The notes beneath the pieces are model-generated. The model had not been told where the DNA came from and did no database searches. It saw nothing but the letters and a program-made list of their open reading frames with translations. Of a stretch of 64,000 bases of DNA, positions 44,521 to 52,995 are shown piece by piece. The position numbers and the translations under genes were made by a program. Origin of the DNA: Rhizobium johnstonii 3841 (lineage in GTDB: Bacteria; Pseudomonadota; Alphaproteobacteria; Rhizobiales; Rhizobiaceae); assembly GCF_000009265.1 (NCBI RefSeq), contig NC_008380.1, positions 4,092,501 to 4,156,500 on the forward strand, written 5' to 3'. How positions within the stretch are numbered: the first letter of the stretch is position 1; each line of letters starts with the position of its first letter.

Positions 44521-45384
44521 ATGCAGACAGTCTTCAGCATAGCCGTCGACGCCCTTGCCTATGGCATGGTGCTCTTCGTGATCTCGATCGGCCTTTCGGT
44601 GACCATGGGGCTGATGCGTGTCGTCAACCTAGCCCATGGCGCCTTCGCAATGATCGGCGGCTATATCGCCTCCTATGTCGCCCGCGATCTTGGCCTCGGT
44701 TATGCCGCGGCGGTCATCGCCGCCGTTGTCATCACCATCATCGTCGCCATTCCGATCGAGCGTTTTCTCTACCGCCGGATCTATGGCGCGCCGGAACTGA
44801 CCCAGGTGCTGATGACCATCGGCATCACCTTCTGCGTCATCGGCATCGCCAATTATGTCATGGGGCCAACGCTGAAGACCATACCTCTTGCCGGTGCGCT
44901 GCAGGGGTCAGCCGATCTCGGCTTCCGCACCATTCCCGTTCACCGGCTTTTCGTCATCCTCTGCGGCTTGGCCGTGGCGCTCGCTCTCTGGTTTGCGATC
45001 GACAGGACGAGCTTCGGCGTCAAGCTGCGCGCCTCCGTCGATGATGCAGCAATGGCTGCGGCACTCGGCGTGCGCACCGAGATCATCTATGCAGTGAGCT
45101 TTGCCGTTGCCGTCGGGCTTGCCGCCTTCGGCGGCGTGGTCGGGGCCGAACTCCTGCCCGTCGAACCCTATTACGCGCTGCGCTACATGGTGACCTTCCT
45201 GGTCGTCGTCTCCGTCGGCGGCGCGGGCTCCATTCCAGGTGCACTGATCGCCTGTCTGCTGCTGGGCGCGATCGATACCACAGGACGGTATCTGATGCCG
45301 GAATTCGGCGAATTCTTCTTCTATCTCGCCGTGATCGCAATCATCTGCGTCTTCCCGCGCGGCCTTGCCGGAAGGGCGAAATAA
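44521..45384 (+). CDS. HAAT-family ABC importer permease (LivH-like)
   Basis: A 287-residue membrane subunit with about eight hydrophobic segments. The LivH-like signature is seen in LSVTMGLMRVVNLAHGAFAM near residue 25 and in the EAA-type loop DDAAMAAALGVRTEIIYAVS near residue 180. It starts at the ATG at 44521 with AAGCAAGG upstream. The next gene starts 1 base after its stop. Confidence 0.9.
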   Translation: MQTVFSIAVDALAYGMVLFVISIGLSVTMGLMRVVNLAHGAFAMIGGYIASYVARDLGLGYAAAVIAAVVITIIVAIPIERFLYRRIYGAPELTQVLMTIGITFCVIGIANYVMGPTLKTIPLAGALQGSADLGFRTIPVHRLFVILCGLAVALALWFAIDRTSFGVKLRASVDDAAMAAALGVRTEIIYAVSFAVAVGLAAFGGVVGAELLPVEPYYALRYMVTFLVVVSVGGAGSIPGALIACLLLGAIDTTGRYLMPEFGEFFFYLAVIAIICVFPRGLAGRAK

Positions 45385-45385
45385 G

Positions 45386-46390
45386 ATGGCGCTTGTCATG
45401 AACAACGAAAATGAAGGTCTACAGCATCGTCGCGGCTTTATCGGCCGCGATCTTATCGGAATAGCGGTCATCATAGCCATTGCCACGATCGGCTATTTCG
45501 CCTTCCCCGATAATCTCGCCCTTCTGACCCGAATGATCACCATCGCGCTGCTCGTCCTGTCGCTCGATCTCGTGACCGGTTATTGCGGCGTCGCAACGCT
45601 CGGCCATGCAGCGCTTTTCGGCTCCGGCGCCTATGCCGCCGGGATCCTGTCGGCGCATTACGGCATCAATGATCCGCTGCTGATGATGCTGGCCGGCATT
45701 GTCGGCGGCGCGGTTGCCGGGCTGCTCTGTGGCGCCATCATCCTGCGTGCGCATGGACTGCCGCAGCTGGTGCTGTCGATTGCGCTGATCCACCTCTTCC
45801 ATGAATTCGCCAACAAGGCCTCGTCTTGGACAGGCGGCAGCGACGGACTTTCCGGCATTGCGCCGGACCCGGTCTTCGGCCTCTTCGAATTCGATCTCTA
45901 TGGTCACACCGCCTTCTTCTTCGGAATGGCGCTGCTGCTGATCGTCTTCGTGCTGCTGAGGGTTCTGGTTCGCTCGCCCTTCGGCATGCTCTGCCGCGCC
46001 ATCAAGCAGGACCCGCTGCGCATCCGCGCCATGGGCGCCTCGCCGAAGGCAGCTCTGATCAGGATGTACGCGATCTCCGGCGCCGTTGCCGGTGTCGGTG
46101 GCGCCTTGAACGCGATTTCGACACAGGTCGTCGGCCTCGACAGCCTGTCTTTCACGCAGTCGGCAGAAGCGCTTGTGATGCTAGTGCTCGGCGGCACCGG
46201 TTCTCTCTTCGGTGCGCTCTCCGGCACTGTCATCTTCATGCTCTTCGAGGACTATGTCTCCGCAGCCAATCCCTTCCATTGGCTGACCATGGTCGGTGCG
46301 CTGCTGATCGCCGTCGTGCTCTTTGCGCCGAAAGGTCTCTATGGCACGGCCGCAGCCTTCGTTGGCCGCCGCAGGGAACAGCGCTCATGA
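45386..46390 (+). CDS. HAAT-family ABC importer permease (LivM-like)
   Basis: The second membrane subunit, 334 residues. The LivM-like region LVTGYCGVATLGHAALFGSG is near residue 65 and the coupling loop reads RIRAMGASPKAALIRMYAIS. About nine hydrophobic segments are seen. The ATG at 45386 has GGAAGGG upstream; 45398 is a possible later start. It overlaps the ATPase gene by four bases (ATGA). Confidence 0.9.
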   Translation: MALVMNNENEGLQHRRGFIGRDLIGIAVIIAIATIGYFAFPDNLALLTRMITIALLVLSLDLVTGYCGVATLGHAALFGSGAYAAGILSAHYGINDPLLMMLAGIVGGAVAGLLCGAIILRAHGLPQLVLSIALIHLFHEFANKASSWTGGSDGLSGIAPDPVFGLFEFDLYGHTAFFFGMALLLIVFVLLRVLVRSPFGMLCRAIKQDPLRIRAMGASPKAALIRMYAISGAVAGVGGALNAISTQVVGLDSLSFTQSAEALVMLVLGGTGSLFGALSGTVIFMLFEDYVSAANPFHWLTMVGALLIAVVLFAPKGLYGTAAAFVGRRREQRS

Positions 46391-47151
46391 GCCCGGTCTT
46401 CGAAGTCGCCAATCTCAAGAAAGCCTTCGGCGGCCTTGCCGTCACCAATAATGTCTCGCTCACGATGTCGCCAGGCGATCGCATCGCGCTGATCGGCCCG
46501 AACGGCGCCGGCAAGACCACCTTCGTCAACCTCGTGACCGGCAATCTCTCTCCTGATTCCGGCGAGGTTCGCCTCGGCGGCGAGGTGGTGACGAAGGTCG
46601 ACGCGATCGGCAGGGTCAGACGTGGCCTTGTCCGCTCCTTTCAGGTGACGCGGCTCTTCCAGGACATGACGCCGGCCGAACATGTGGGACTTGCCGTCCT
46701 TCAACGCGACGGAAAGACCGGGCGCATGTTCGGCAATTTCTTGCGTATGCCCGATGTCATGGCAGAGGTCGACGATCTCCTTGGAAAGCTCGGACTGACT
46801 TTCCTGATGCATCGCAAGGTCAGCGAGATCGCCTATGGCCAGCAGCGGCTTCTCGAGATCGCCGTGGCGCTGGCGTTGAAGCCGAAAGTGCTGTTGCTCG
46901 ACGAGCCGGCAGCCGGCGTGCCGCAGAGCGATACCGGCCGCATCGAACAGGCGCTGGCCGATCTGCCCGCCGATCTCGCCGTGCTGATGATCGAACACGA
47001 CATGGACCTCGTCTTCCGTTTCGCCAGACGCGTCATCGTGCTTGCCGCCGGCGCGATCATCTTCGATGGCCTGCCTGATGACGTCACCAAGGATGCGCGC
47101 GTGCGCGAGGCCTATCTTGGGAGCTATGCCAATGCCAGCCATATCGCTTGA
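46387..47151 (+). CDS. HAAT-family ABC importer ATPase (LivG-like)
   Basis: A 254-residue ATPase: Walker A GPNGAGKTTFVNLVTG (about residues 38-53), a LivG-like signature region in EIAYGQQRLLEIAVAL, Walker B VLLLDEPAAGV, and the switch His in LMIEHDMDLVFRFA. The signature is AYGQQR rather than LSGGQ, as is common in LivG/LivF proteins. The end overlaps the LivF-like gene by 20 bases. Confidence 0.92.
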   Translation: MSPVFEVANLKKAFGGLAVTNNVSLTMSPGDRIALIGPNGAGKTTFVNLVTGNLSPDSGEVRLGGEVVTKVDAIGRVRRGLVRSFQVTRLFQDMTPAEHVGLAVLQRDGKTGRMFGNFLRMPDVMAEVDDLLGKLGLTFLMHRKVSEIAYGQQRLLEIAVALALKPKVLLLDEPAAGVPQSDTGRIEQALADLPADLAVLMIEHDMDLVFRFARRVIVLAAGAIIFDGLPDDVTKDARVREAYLGSYANASHIA

Positions 47152-47848
47152 GGTCGAGAACCTGTCGGCCGGATATGGGCCGACGAGAGTGCTCGAAGGC
47201 ATTTCCTTCTCCGTGCCGGCAGGTGCCCGGCTTGCCGTGCTCGGCCGCAACGGCATGGGCAAGACCACGCTGCTGGCAACGCTTGCCGGGCAGACCAGGC
47301 GATACGAGGGCAGCATCCGCCTCGGCGATTCGGATGTCACGACGGCACCGAGCGCTGCACGCGCGCACAAGGGCCTCGGATATGTGCCGCAGGCACGCTG
47401 CGTCTTCCCGACGCTGACGGTCGAAGAAAATCTCTTCGTCGGCTTGAAGGCGCGCCCGAAAACGGCGCTGGAGGAAGCCTATGCGATGTTCCCGCGCCTG
47501 AAGGAGCGCCGCCGCAACCTCGGCAGCCAGCTTTCCGGCGGCGAGCAGCAGATGCTCTCCACGGCCCGCACCATTCTCGGCCGCCCCTCCGTCCTGCTGC
47601 TCGACGAACCGCTGGAGGGCCTCGCGCCCGTTATCTGCGAGGAACTGATGGCCGCCTTCACCGACCTCGCCAAGACGGGAGACATGACCATCCTGCTGGT
47701 CGAGCAGCGCATCCAGAGCGCGCTCGATTTCGCCGATCAGGTGGTCATTCTCGAACGCGGCAGACTGGCCTGGACCGGAACGCCGGAAAATCTCACCAGG
47801 GATCACGAGGCTGTCGAGAGCCTGCTCGGGGTCGGCGGCCTGCATTGA
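47132..47848 (+). CDS. HAAT-family ABC importer ATPase (LivF-like)
   Basis: The second ATPase, 238 residues: Walker A GRNGMGKTT (about residues 37-45), signature LSGGEQQMLSTARTI, Walker B VLLLDEPLEGLAP, and a switch region ILLVEQRIQSALDFAD (the His is Gln, usual in LivF). Two ATG codons open the frame; I choose 47132, at better spacing from GGGAG. It is the last gene of the operon. A weak hairpin (GCAGA/TCTGC) lies just after. Confidence 0.92.
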   Translation: MPAISLEVENLSAGYGPTRVLEGISFSVPAGARLAVLGRNGMGKTTLLATLAGQTRRYEGSIRLGDSDVTTAPSAARAHKGLGYVPQARCVFPTLTVEENLFVGLKARPKTALEEAYAMFPRLKERRRNLGSQLSGGEQQMLSTARTILGRPSVLLLDEPLEGLAPVICEELMAAFTDLAKTGDMTILLVEQRIQSALDFADQVVILERGRLAWTGTPENLTRDHEAVESLLGVGGLH

Positions 47849-48253
47849 TTGATGATCGGCAGAAGCTCAGGCTCTGCTGATTGCTCCCTTTCGCCTTCAA
47901 GATTGCTCTTGGCGCGCCGAGCAATTCATGCAGTATATCGTCATGACGACGTCATGATTGACCTGTCATTATTATCATGCCTGAAAGTTTTCCGCTGGCC
48001 GAATTGATGGATCGCCTGAAAAGGCGAGAAACACCATGATCGATGAAGCGGCAGCAACGTAAGACCAGACGTAAATCCTGGTTCATATCCAGGATCGACG
48101 TTTATGCCGCTCCCTTTACTTGAACAGTTGAGCTGTAATCGACCGGAATGTGTCGCGTTGACGGGCGGAATCGCTCTGACGCTCCCTCAATTTCGGTTGC
48201 CAGATACCCGATAGGGTTGCATAGTCGAACAGAAAATCACACGGGAGGTAGAA
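47849..48253. other. intergenic region with hairpins and GTCAT repeats
   Basis: No gene is seen in these 405 bases. A weak hairpin (47859-47876, GCAGA with TCTGC) followed by GATTGCTCCCTTT may end the importer operon. At 47940-47977 GTCAT occurs three times in about 30 bases, followed by ATCATG. A stem ATCCTGG-N7-CCAGGAT lies at 48076-48096. The last 130 bases lead to the VCBS gene and end with GGGAGGT as its ribosome site. Confidence 0.4.
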
Positions 48254-49087
48254 ATGGCAAACCACAAGCCGGTCGCAGGTGATGTATACCAGCCTATTTT
48301 CAACATCGACAACCCGATCGACGGCAACATCCTGGACAATACCAGTTCGGTGGATGCCGACGGAGATCAGGTGCGTCTCAACTTCGTCAACGGACAGCGA
48401 ATTCCGCAACCGGCCGATCCGAACGGGCCTGCCACGACCACCACAGTCGAGGGAAAATACGGCACTCTGACCGTCTATTCCAACGGTAACTACACCTATG
48501 AGCTCGATCACACCAACCCGGTGGTATCAGCGCTCGGCCCGGGAGACCAACTCGTCGACCAGTTCAATTTCAAGATCTCGGATGGCAAAGGCGCCACCGA
48601 CTTCGGCTTGCTCAACATCGCGGTCGACCTGCCGGAACGTGGCGACGTCTTCGTCAATTTCGAGGATGTCGGCAACCACGACTTCCCGACGGGCTACAAA
48701 GGCTTCGATTGGGGCGCCTGGCACGATGGTGACGACGCGACTGTGCGGGAGGAAGCGGATGGCAACCACTATCTGGGAGGAGGCGTGTTCTGGACACCCA
48801 TCCAAGCCGCCGATGGCGGCAACTTTCAGATCGAGCAATTCAGTGTCGCAAACGGCACGTCGGAATATGACAACGTTCTGACGATCGAAGGTAAACTGGA
48901 CGGCGATACCGTATTCTTGGTCACGGTCAACGTCACCGCCGACAGCATTCATGACCCGCAAGTGATCGATCTCAGCGCCTACGGCGAAATCGACCAACTC
49001 GTGCTCGACACCGAACCCGTCATCAACGAAACGAGCGGCCCGGATTATTACGGCGCGCAATACGACAACTTTCATTTCATCGTTTGA
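48254..49087 (+). CDS. single-repeat VCBS-domain protein
   Basis: A 277-residue acidic protein. An N-terminal cadherin/VCBS-like region (about 8-125) carries the VCBS motif YGTLTVYSNGNYTYELD at residues 69-85 and GPGDQLVDQFNFKISDGKGA. The C-terminal half (about 130-277) is a beta-rich domain, with IDQLVLDTEP and a final YDNFHFIV, similar in outline to PEP-CTERM or lectin-like modules. There is no signal peptide; such proteins usually leave by type I secretion, but no transporter is encoded nearby. A role in adhesion or surface attachment is plausible. It differs from typical giant VCBS adhesins by having only one repeat. Confidence 0.8.
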   Translation: MANHKPVAGDVYQPIFNIDNPIDGNILDNTSSVDADGDQVRLNFVNGQRIPQPADPNGPATTTTVEGKYGTLTVYSNGNYTYELDHTNPVVSALGPGDQLVDQFNFKISDGKGATDFGLLNIAVDLPERGDVFVNFEDVGNHDFPTGYKGFDWGAWHDGDDATVREEADGNHYLGGGVFWTPIQAADGGNFQIEQFSVANGTSEYDNVLTIEGKLDGDTVFLVTVNVTADSIHDPQVIDLSAYGEIDQLVLDTEPVINETSGPDYYGAQYDNFHFIV

Positions 49088-49214
49088 CGAAGGGGGAAAG
49101 GGCGCGCTCTGCTGCAGCTATCTGATACCAATATCTTGCGATAGCTGACGGGCCTGCGTCTTGCTAGCATTGGATCGTGCGAGGAGGCACGGTTATGCTG
49201 GGATGGAGGAAATG

Positions 49215-49343
49215 ATGCAGCCAGTCGGGATCAGGTTAGCGGCGGTCATGTTCTCGCTCGCCGTATGGGCTATTATTATCGCTGCCGCATCCCATTTTTG
49301 GGCGACGAAGATGCCTGCATTGCTTTTGACGCTCTACAGCTAG
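49215..49343 (+). CDS. small membrane peptide (42 aa)
   Basis: A short gene with GGAGGA just upstream of two adjacent ATG codons (49212, 49215). The product has one hydrophobic helix (about 5-28, GIRLAAVMFSLAVWAIIIA) and a second weaker one at the end. It lies between the VCBS gene and the prophage. It has no recognisable motif. The strong ribosome site and membrane helix are the only support. Confidence 0.4.
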   Translation: MQPVGIRLAAVMFSLAVWAIIIAAASHFWATKMPALLLTLYS

Positions 49344-49606
49344 GCCTGTCCTCAGCGTTAGCGCGAATCCTGCAGATCAGGGCCGGACTGGTTTTGTCCC
49401 CTCGCCGCCACGTTGGCGATGCGACCAAGGTGCTGCCAAGGCCGCCGGAACCGGCTCAAAATCGAGCCGCAAAAATCGCTAATTCTGTAATCAGGAGATG
49501 GTAGCGGAGGTCCGTTCTGGTCACAACAGCCGACAGCATGAACGGAGAGAGATCAGCCTGGGAACGTGGCAGATCGAATTGAAACGGGCCATCAAGCAAT
49601 ATCTTG

Positions 49607-49653
49607 AAAAAACTAGGAAAGCTGCCGCGGCAGACAACCACGCCGCCGCGGCA
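49607..49653 (-). terminator. terminator of the ParB-like phage gene
   Basis: On the minus strand TGCCGCGGC and GCCGCGGCA form a GC-rich stem around a 12-base loop, followed by GCTTTCCTAGTTTTTTC. It lies 24 bases after the stop of the ParB-like gene and probably marks the left transcriptional limit of the phage late region. Confidence 0.7.
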
Positions 49654-49676
49654 AGCAAGGGTGAACGAAGCGGTAG

Positions 49677-50531
49677 TTAGGCAGCCTGCTTGACGATCGC
49701 CCTTCGCTTTTTGCACTTTCTGAACCACGTGATCCCGAGAGCCCTCCAAAATGGCACCTTGTGCGTAGCGGCAAAAAGCTTCGCCTCATCTTCGGCCGTG
49801 AATAGCAAGTCGACGATAGCGTCCGTCAGATCCTCGGGCGTGATCTTGTCGCAATATTCCTCATCCGTAAGGAGCATCTCCACAGCCTTGATCTGCGGAG
49901 CAGTTAACGGACCACGTTCTGCGTTCGCCAAGACCTCCAAGATTTCACGCGCGAGCTTCGGGCCGCGCCGGCTGACCAGCGCCTCAATCTGCTTGATCGC
50001 GATCGTCTGACGGCTACCAGTCCCAGTATACGCGTTGGTGGTCTTCAAAACCTTCACGCCAGCTCTGGTGCAGACGAGTTCCAACGTCTGGGCGTCCTCG
50101 TCTGCAGCCGCCAGCGCTGCCTGGTGTAGCTGCAGTGTCGTCACACCGAGCCGGTCTGTGTTCTGGCCTATAAAAGCCTTCGCCTGAGCGATGGTGCTCT
50201 CTGCCTCGACGATCATGACCGGGATCTTGTCGATGTGCGGGTTCGATGCCGCGGCGATTGCTGTGTGTTGCCCGTCCAGAACCTTGAGGATCGTTTGCCC
50301 GTCGCATTGCGAGTATGCGCAAATTGGAGGTTTGAATTTGACCCAATCGAAACCTTCGATGATGCGCCTGATCTGGCGCGCGCCCTTCTCGCTGATGTTC
50401 CGTTGATAGGCGGGGTCAACGAAAAGATCGACTGGTTTGACGAGTTCAAAGATAGGTATGCCACTGGGCGGCACCTGCGGAATAAGCCCTGCGATGCTGA
50501 CCGGGGCAATAGGCCTGACATTGTCTTGCAT
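49677..50531 (-). CDS. ParB/sulfiredoxin-fold phage protein
   Basis: A 284-residue protein with a ParB-like N-terminal domain (about 25-110): FVDPAYQRNISEKGARQIRR fits the box with the conserved Arg, and VLDGQHTAIAA is the DGQH-type motif that replaces GERR/DGHH in phage ParB-like nucleases. The rest is helical. Related phage proteins act as nucleases or modulators of DNA binding; the exact role is unknown. It is transcribed alone on the minus strand, ended by a terminator, and is divergent from two small phage genes. A hairpin CTGGCG-GTT-CGCCAG lies in its leader (50542-50556). Confidence 0.75.
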   Translation of the reverse strand: MQDNVRPIAPVSIAGLIPQVPPSGIPIFELVKPVDLFVDPAYQRNISEKGARQIRRIIEGFDWVKFKPPICAYSQCDGQTILKVLDGQHTAIAAASNPHIDKIPVMIVEAESTIAQAKAFIGQNTDRLGVTTLQLHQAALAAADEDAQTLELVCTRAGVKVLKTTNAYTGTGSRQTIAIKQIEALVSRRGPKLAREILEVLANAERGPLTAPQIKAVEMLLTDEEYCDKITPEDLTDAIVDLLFTAEDEAKLFAATHKVPFWRALGITWFRKCKKRRAIVKQAA

Positions 50532-50754
50532 TGTGCTTCCTCTGGCGGTTCGCCAGCGGCAGCCGGCCGCTGTTTACTACGGAGAGACCCGAGCAGCTTG
50601 CCAACGCTTCGTCTGGAGAACCTTTCAGAAGGGCTAACATCCACAGGCGCTCGCTCTAAATTGGATCAGTTCACCACCCCATGGGATTGACAACAATTCT
50701 TCTCGCGGGCTGTCTGGTCCAGACGCTGGCATTGCTGGCTTGGAGGAAGCGAAC

Positions 50755-51024
50755 ATGAAGCGCGAAGAAATCGAAGCTGAAGCACGTCTGATGGCAATCG
50801 AATATCAAGTGTGCCACGTCTACAACATGGTGCTGAAGATGATTGGCGTGTCAGAAGAAGATATCACTCACGCTGAGAAAACCGGTGTTCGACGCATGGA
50901 CGGGCAACCCATCGGAACAGCTGACCCTGCCATGTCGGATCATGTGCTCGGGGAATTTCAAGACGCTCTGTCGCGCTTGCAAGATGAAGCGCGATGGATG
51001 CGGCAAGCGCTGAAGGCACAATGA
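50755..51024 (+). CDS. small phage protein of unknown function (89 aa)
   Basis: An 89-residue, largely helical and acidic product with no recognised domain. It starts at the ATG at 50755 with GGAGGA at good spacing. It is followed 24 bases later by another small gene in the same direction, so both form a short operon between the ParB-like gene and the acyltransferase cargo. Confidence 0.6.
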   Translation: MKREEIEAEARLMAIEYQVCHVYNMVLKMIGVSEEDITHAEKTGVRRMDGQPIGTADPAMSDHVLGEFQDALSRLQDEARWMRQALKAQ

Positions 51025-51048
51025 ACTGGACCGCCTGGAAGGAAAGCC

Positions 51049-51339
51049 ATGGCCTCTTCCGACACCGCCACCCTCCTCGAAGATGCCGCCGATCGGATCG
51101 CCGATATCTCGCGGGCGGATCTCCAGATCATGCTCCGGCGGGCGGCGCTGCGGCTGCGCAATGCCGGCGCCGTCTCTATGGAGGATGATGTCGAGGACGC
51201 CTTGCGCGACCTATCCGGCGAGCTCGGCAAGACGCGCAACGACATGATCAGGTTTATCGTCCGGGAGTGGATGGAGAAGAACACCTATCTGCCGGTGCAC
51301 GCGCTGGATGAGGACGGCGATGTTGATGGAAGTGCCTGA
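51049..51339 (+). CDS. small phage protein, possibly DNA-binding (96 aa)
   Basis: A 96-residue protein. The segment LSGELGKTRNDMIRFIVREW (about residues 58-77) has a faint likeness to ribbon-helix-helix (CopG/Arc) proteins, with a helix-turn-helix pattern and an acidic tail. The match is weak. It starts with AAGGAAAG upstream and follows the 89-residue gene. It could be a small phage regulator. Confidence 0.5.
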   Translation: MASSDTATLLEDAADRIADISRADLQIMLRRAALRLRNAGAVSMEDDVEDALRDLSGELGKTRNDMIRFIVREWMEKNTYLPVHALDEDGDVDGSA

Positions 51340-51585
51340 GCCGCACTATTCCTGAAGGGGTGCGAGGATTTTGCAATTCATCTCGTACTTCTCCGCCAAA
51401 CTAGAGGCATGGTCCACTACAAGCCGTTGAGTGTGAATCATCGGTTTCCACGGCGAATTTACACGAACAATGTGCCCTTCCAACCGATGGCAGCTGTATA
51501 GAATCTCATAGTGGAGCTGTGCGGATTGTGGGTTGTCCGGCAATCGTGTACGCACGTCGCGAACAGCTAGCTCTCTGGACCCGCG

Positions 51586-52995
51586 ATGAATTTCATTTCG
51601 CTTGAATACGCGACGCTATTTTGCGTCGTATTCGTGCTCTACTACCTATTCCCGCGGCTGCAGATCACGATACTTCTCTCCGCTAGCCTCTTCTTTTACG
51701 GCTGGTCACAACCGTTTGAGTTGCCTCTGTTGCTGCTCGTTTCAATGGCGTCAAGCACGGTCACATATCTCATTCTCAAAGATAGATTCGAGCCGCAACG
51801 CCTGATGGCCTATGGCATTGCCCTAAACCTTCTCGTGTTGGGCTTCTTCAAATACAAGTTCCTGTTCATCGAACCACTAACCACCCGCGCTCCGGCCGGC
51901 TTGATGGAGAACTTGCTTTACGTCCCGCTCCCGATCGGGATCTCCTTCTATACGTTCCATTGCATAAGCTTGATTGGGGATGCCTACAGGCAGCAATTCA
52001 CAAAAGACGACCTCTCCGGAGGTTTGAACTTTTCGCGCTTCCTCCGCAACGGCCTGCTTTATCTGATCTTTTTTCCGCAGATCGTCGCGGGGCCTATCGT
52101 GAAAGCGCATCAGTTCATGCCTCAGATTGGCAAAAAGGCGATCCGGGATGTGCCATTCGCAGAGGCGGTAAAGTGGATTATTTGGGGCCTCTTTTTCAAA
52201 TCATTCGTAGCCGACAATCTTGCCCAATTCACCGTTTGGATGGATCAACCAGCAACGTTCCAAGGGCTTGGCCGGTACGACCTTCTTGCGCTGCTCTTCT
52301 GCTACAGTTATCAAATCTTCGCGGACTTCGCCGGCTATTCCGCTATCGCGATCGGATCTGCGGCATTGTTAGGCTATAGGCTGCCGATAAACTTCAATCG
52401 GCCGTACACAGCGCGTTCTTTTTCCGACTTCTGGCGAAGGTGGCACATCAGCCTGTCGAGTTTCTTGCGCGAATACCTCTATATTCCGCTTGGCGGAAAT
52501 AGACACGGCCCGATCCGAACATACGTCAACCTGTTTGTCACGATGGCACTTGGCGGCCTCTGGCATGGCGCAGCAATCTCATTCCTTCTCTGGGGCGTAG
52601 CTCATGGTTTGGCGTTGTGCGTCGAGCGGGCCTTTGCCCCGCTCGCTCGGAATCTTCCGTCGAAGGGTGTCGCGGCCGTTGCGTTGCAGATAGGGTACTC
52701 GGGGCTGATTTTCGCATTGGTCTCTTGGCTGTGGCTTTTTTTTAAGCTGCAGAACTTCGATCATGCCTGGCTCTACATCGACACAATAATCAATGCGTCA
52801 AGAGACCTCACGTTCGACGGGGATCAATATGCTCTAATTGCGATTTATGCCGCGCCCGTCATGTTCGCCCATCTCATACCAAAGCGGATAAGCGAGAAGA
52901 ACAGCATGCTCATGGCAACTTGCTACGCCGCCATGCTGACGTTATCGATCTTCGACAAAGGCCCAACGGATGCCTTCATCTACTTCCAGTTCTGA
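51586..52995 (+). CDS. MBOAT-family O-acyltransferase (AlgI-like)
   Basis: A 469-residue polytopic membrane enzyme that moves acyl groups to or across the membrane for addition to polysaccharide. About ten hydrophobic segments are seen. The family core includes FPQIVAGPIVKAHQFMPQIG, the RSFSDFWRRWHISLSSFLRE motif, and the catalytic His at about residue 327 in LGGLWHGA. The downstream gene overlaps it by 26 bases and encodes an SGNH-like partner, as in AlgI-AlgJ or PatA-PatB pairs. Its sequence is visibly more A/T-rich than nearby genes. It lies in a prophage, which suggests cargo altering the surface of the lysogen. Confidence 0.88.
   Translation: MNFISLEYATLFCVVFVLYYLFPRLQITILLSASLFFYGWSQPFELPLLLLVSMASSTVTYLILKDRFEPQRLMAYGIALNLLVLGFFKYKFLFIEPLTTRAPAGLMENLLYVPLPIGISFYTFHCISLIGDAYRQQFTKDDLSGGLNFSRFLRNGLLYLIFFPQIVAGPIVKAHQFMPQIGKKAIRDVPFAEAVKWIIWGLFFKSFVADNLAQFTVWMDQPATFQGLGRYDLLALLFCYSYQIFADFAGYSAIAIGSAALLGYRLPINFNRPYTARSFSDFWRRWHISLSSFLREYLYIPLGGNRHGPIRTYVNLFVTMALGGLWHGAAISFLLWGVAHGLALCVERAFAPLARNLPSKGVAAVALQIGYSGLIFALVSWLWLFFKLQNFDHAWLYIDTIINASRDLTFDGDQYALIAIYAAPVMFAHLIPKRISEKNSMLMATCYAAMLTLSIFDKGPTDAFIYFQF

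Noticed and set aside
49088..49676. prophage attachment site or tRNA gene at the left edge
   Set aside because: No cloverleaf, and no direct repeat could be defined because the right end of the prophage is outside the window.
49498..49680. 60-aa plus-strand reading frame before the ParB-like gene
   Set aside because: It runs straight through the terminator of the minus-strand gene and has low-complexity Ala-rich sequence with GC-stem origin; no good evidence for translation.
51346..51555. 69-aa minus-strand reading frame upstream of the MBOAT gene
   Set aside because: No ribosome site or motif, and it would oppose the promoter region of the acyltransferase pair.
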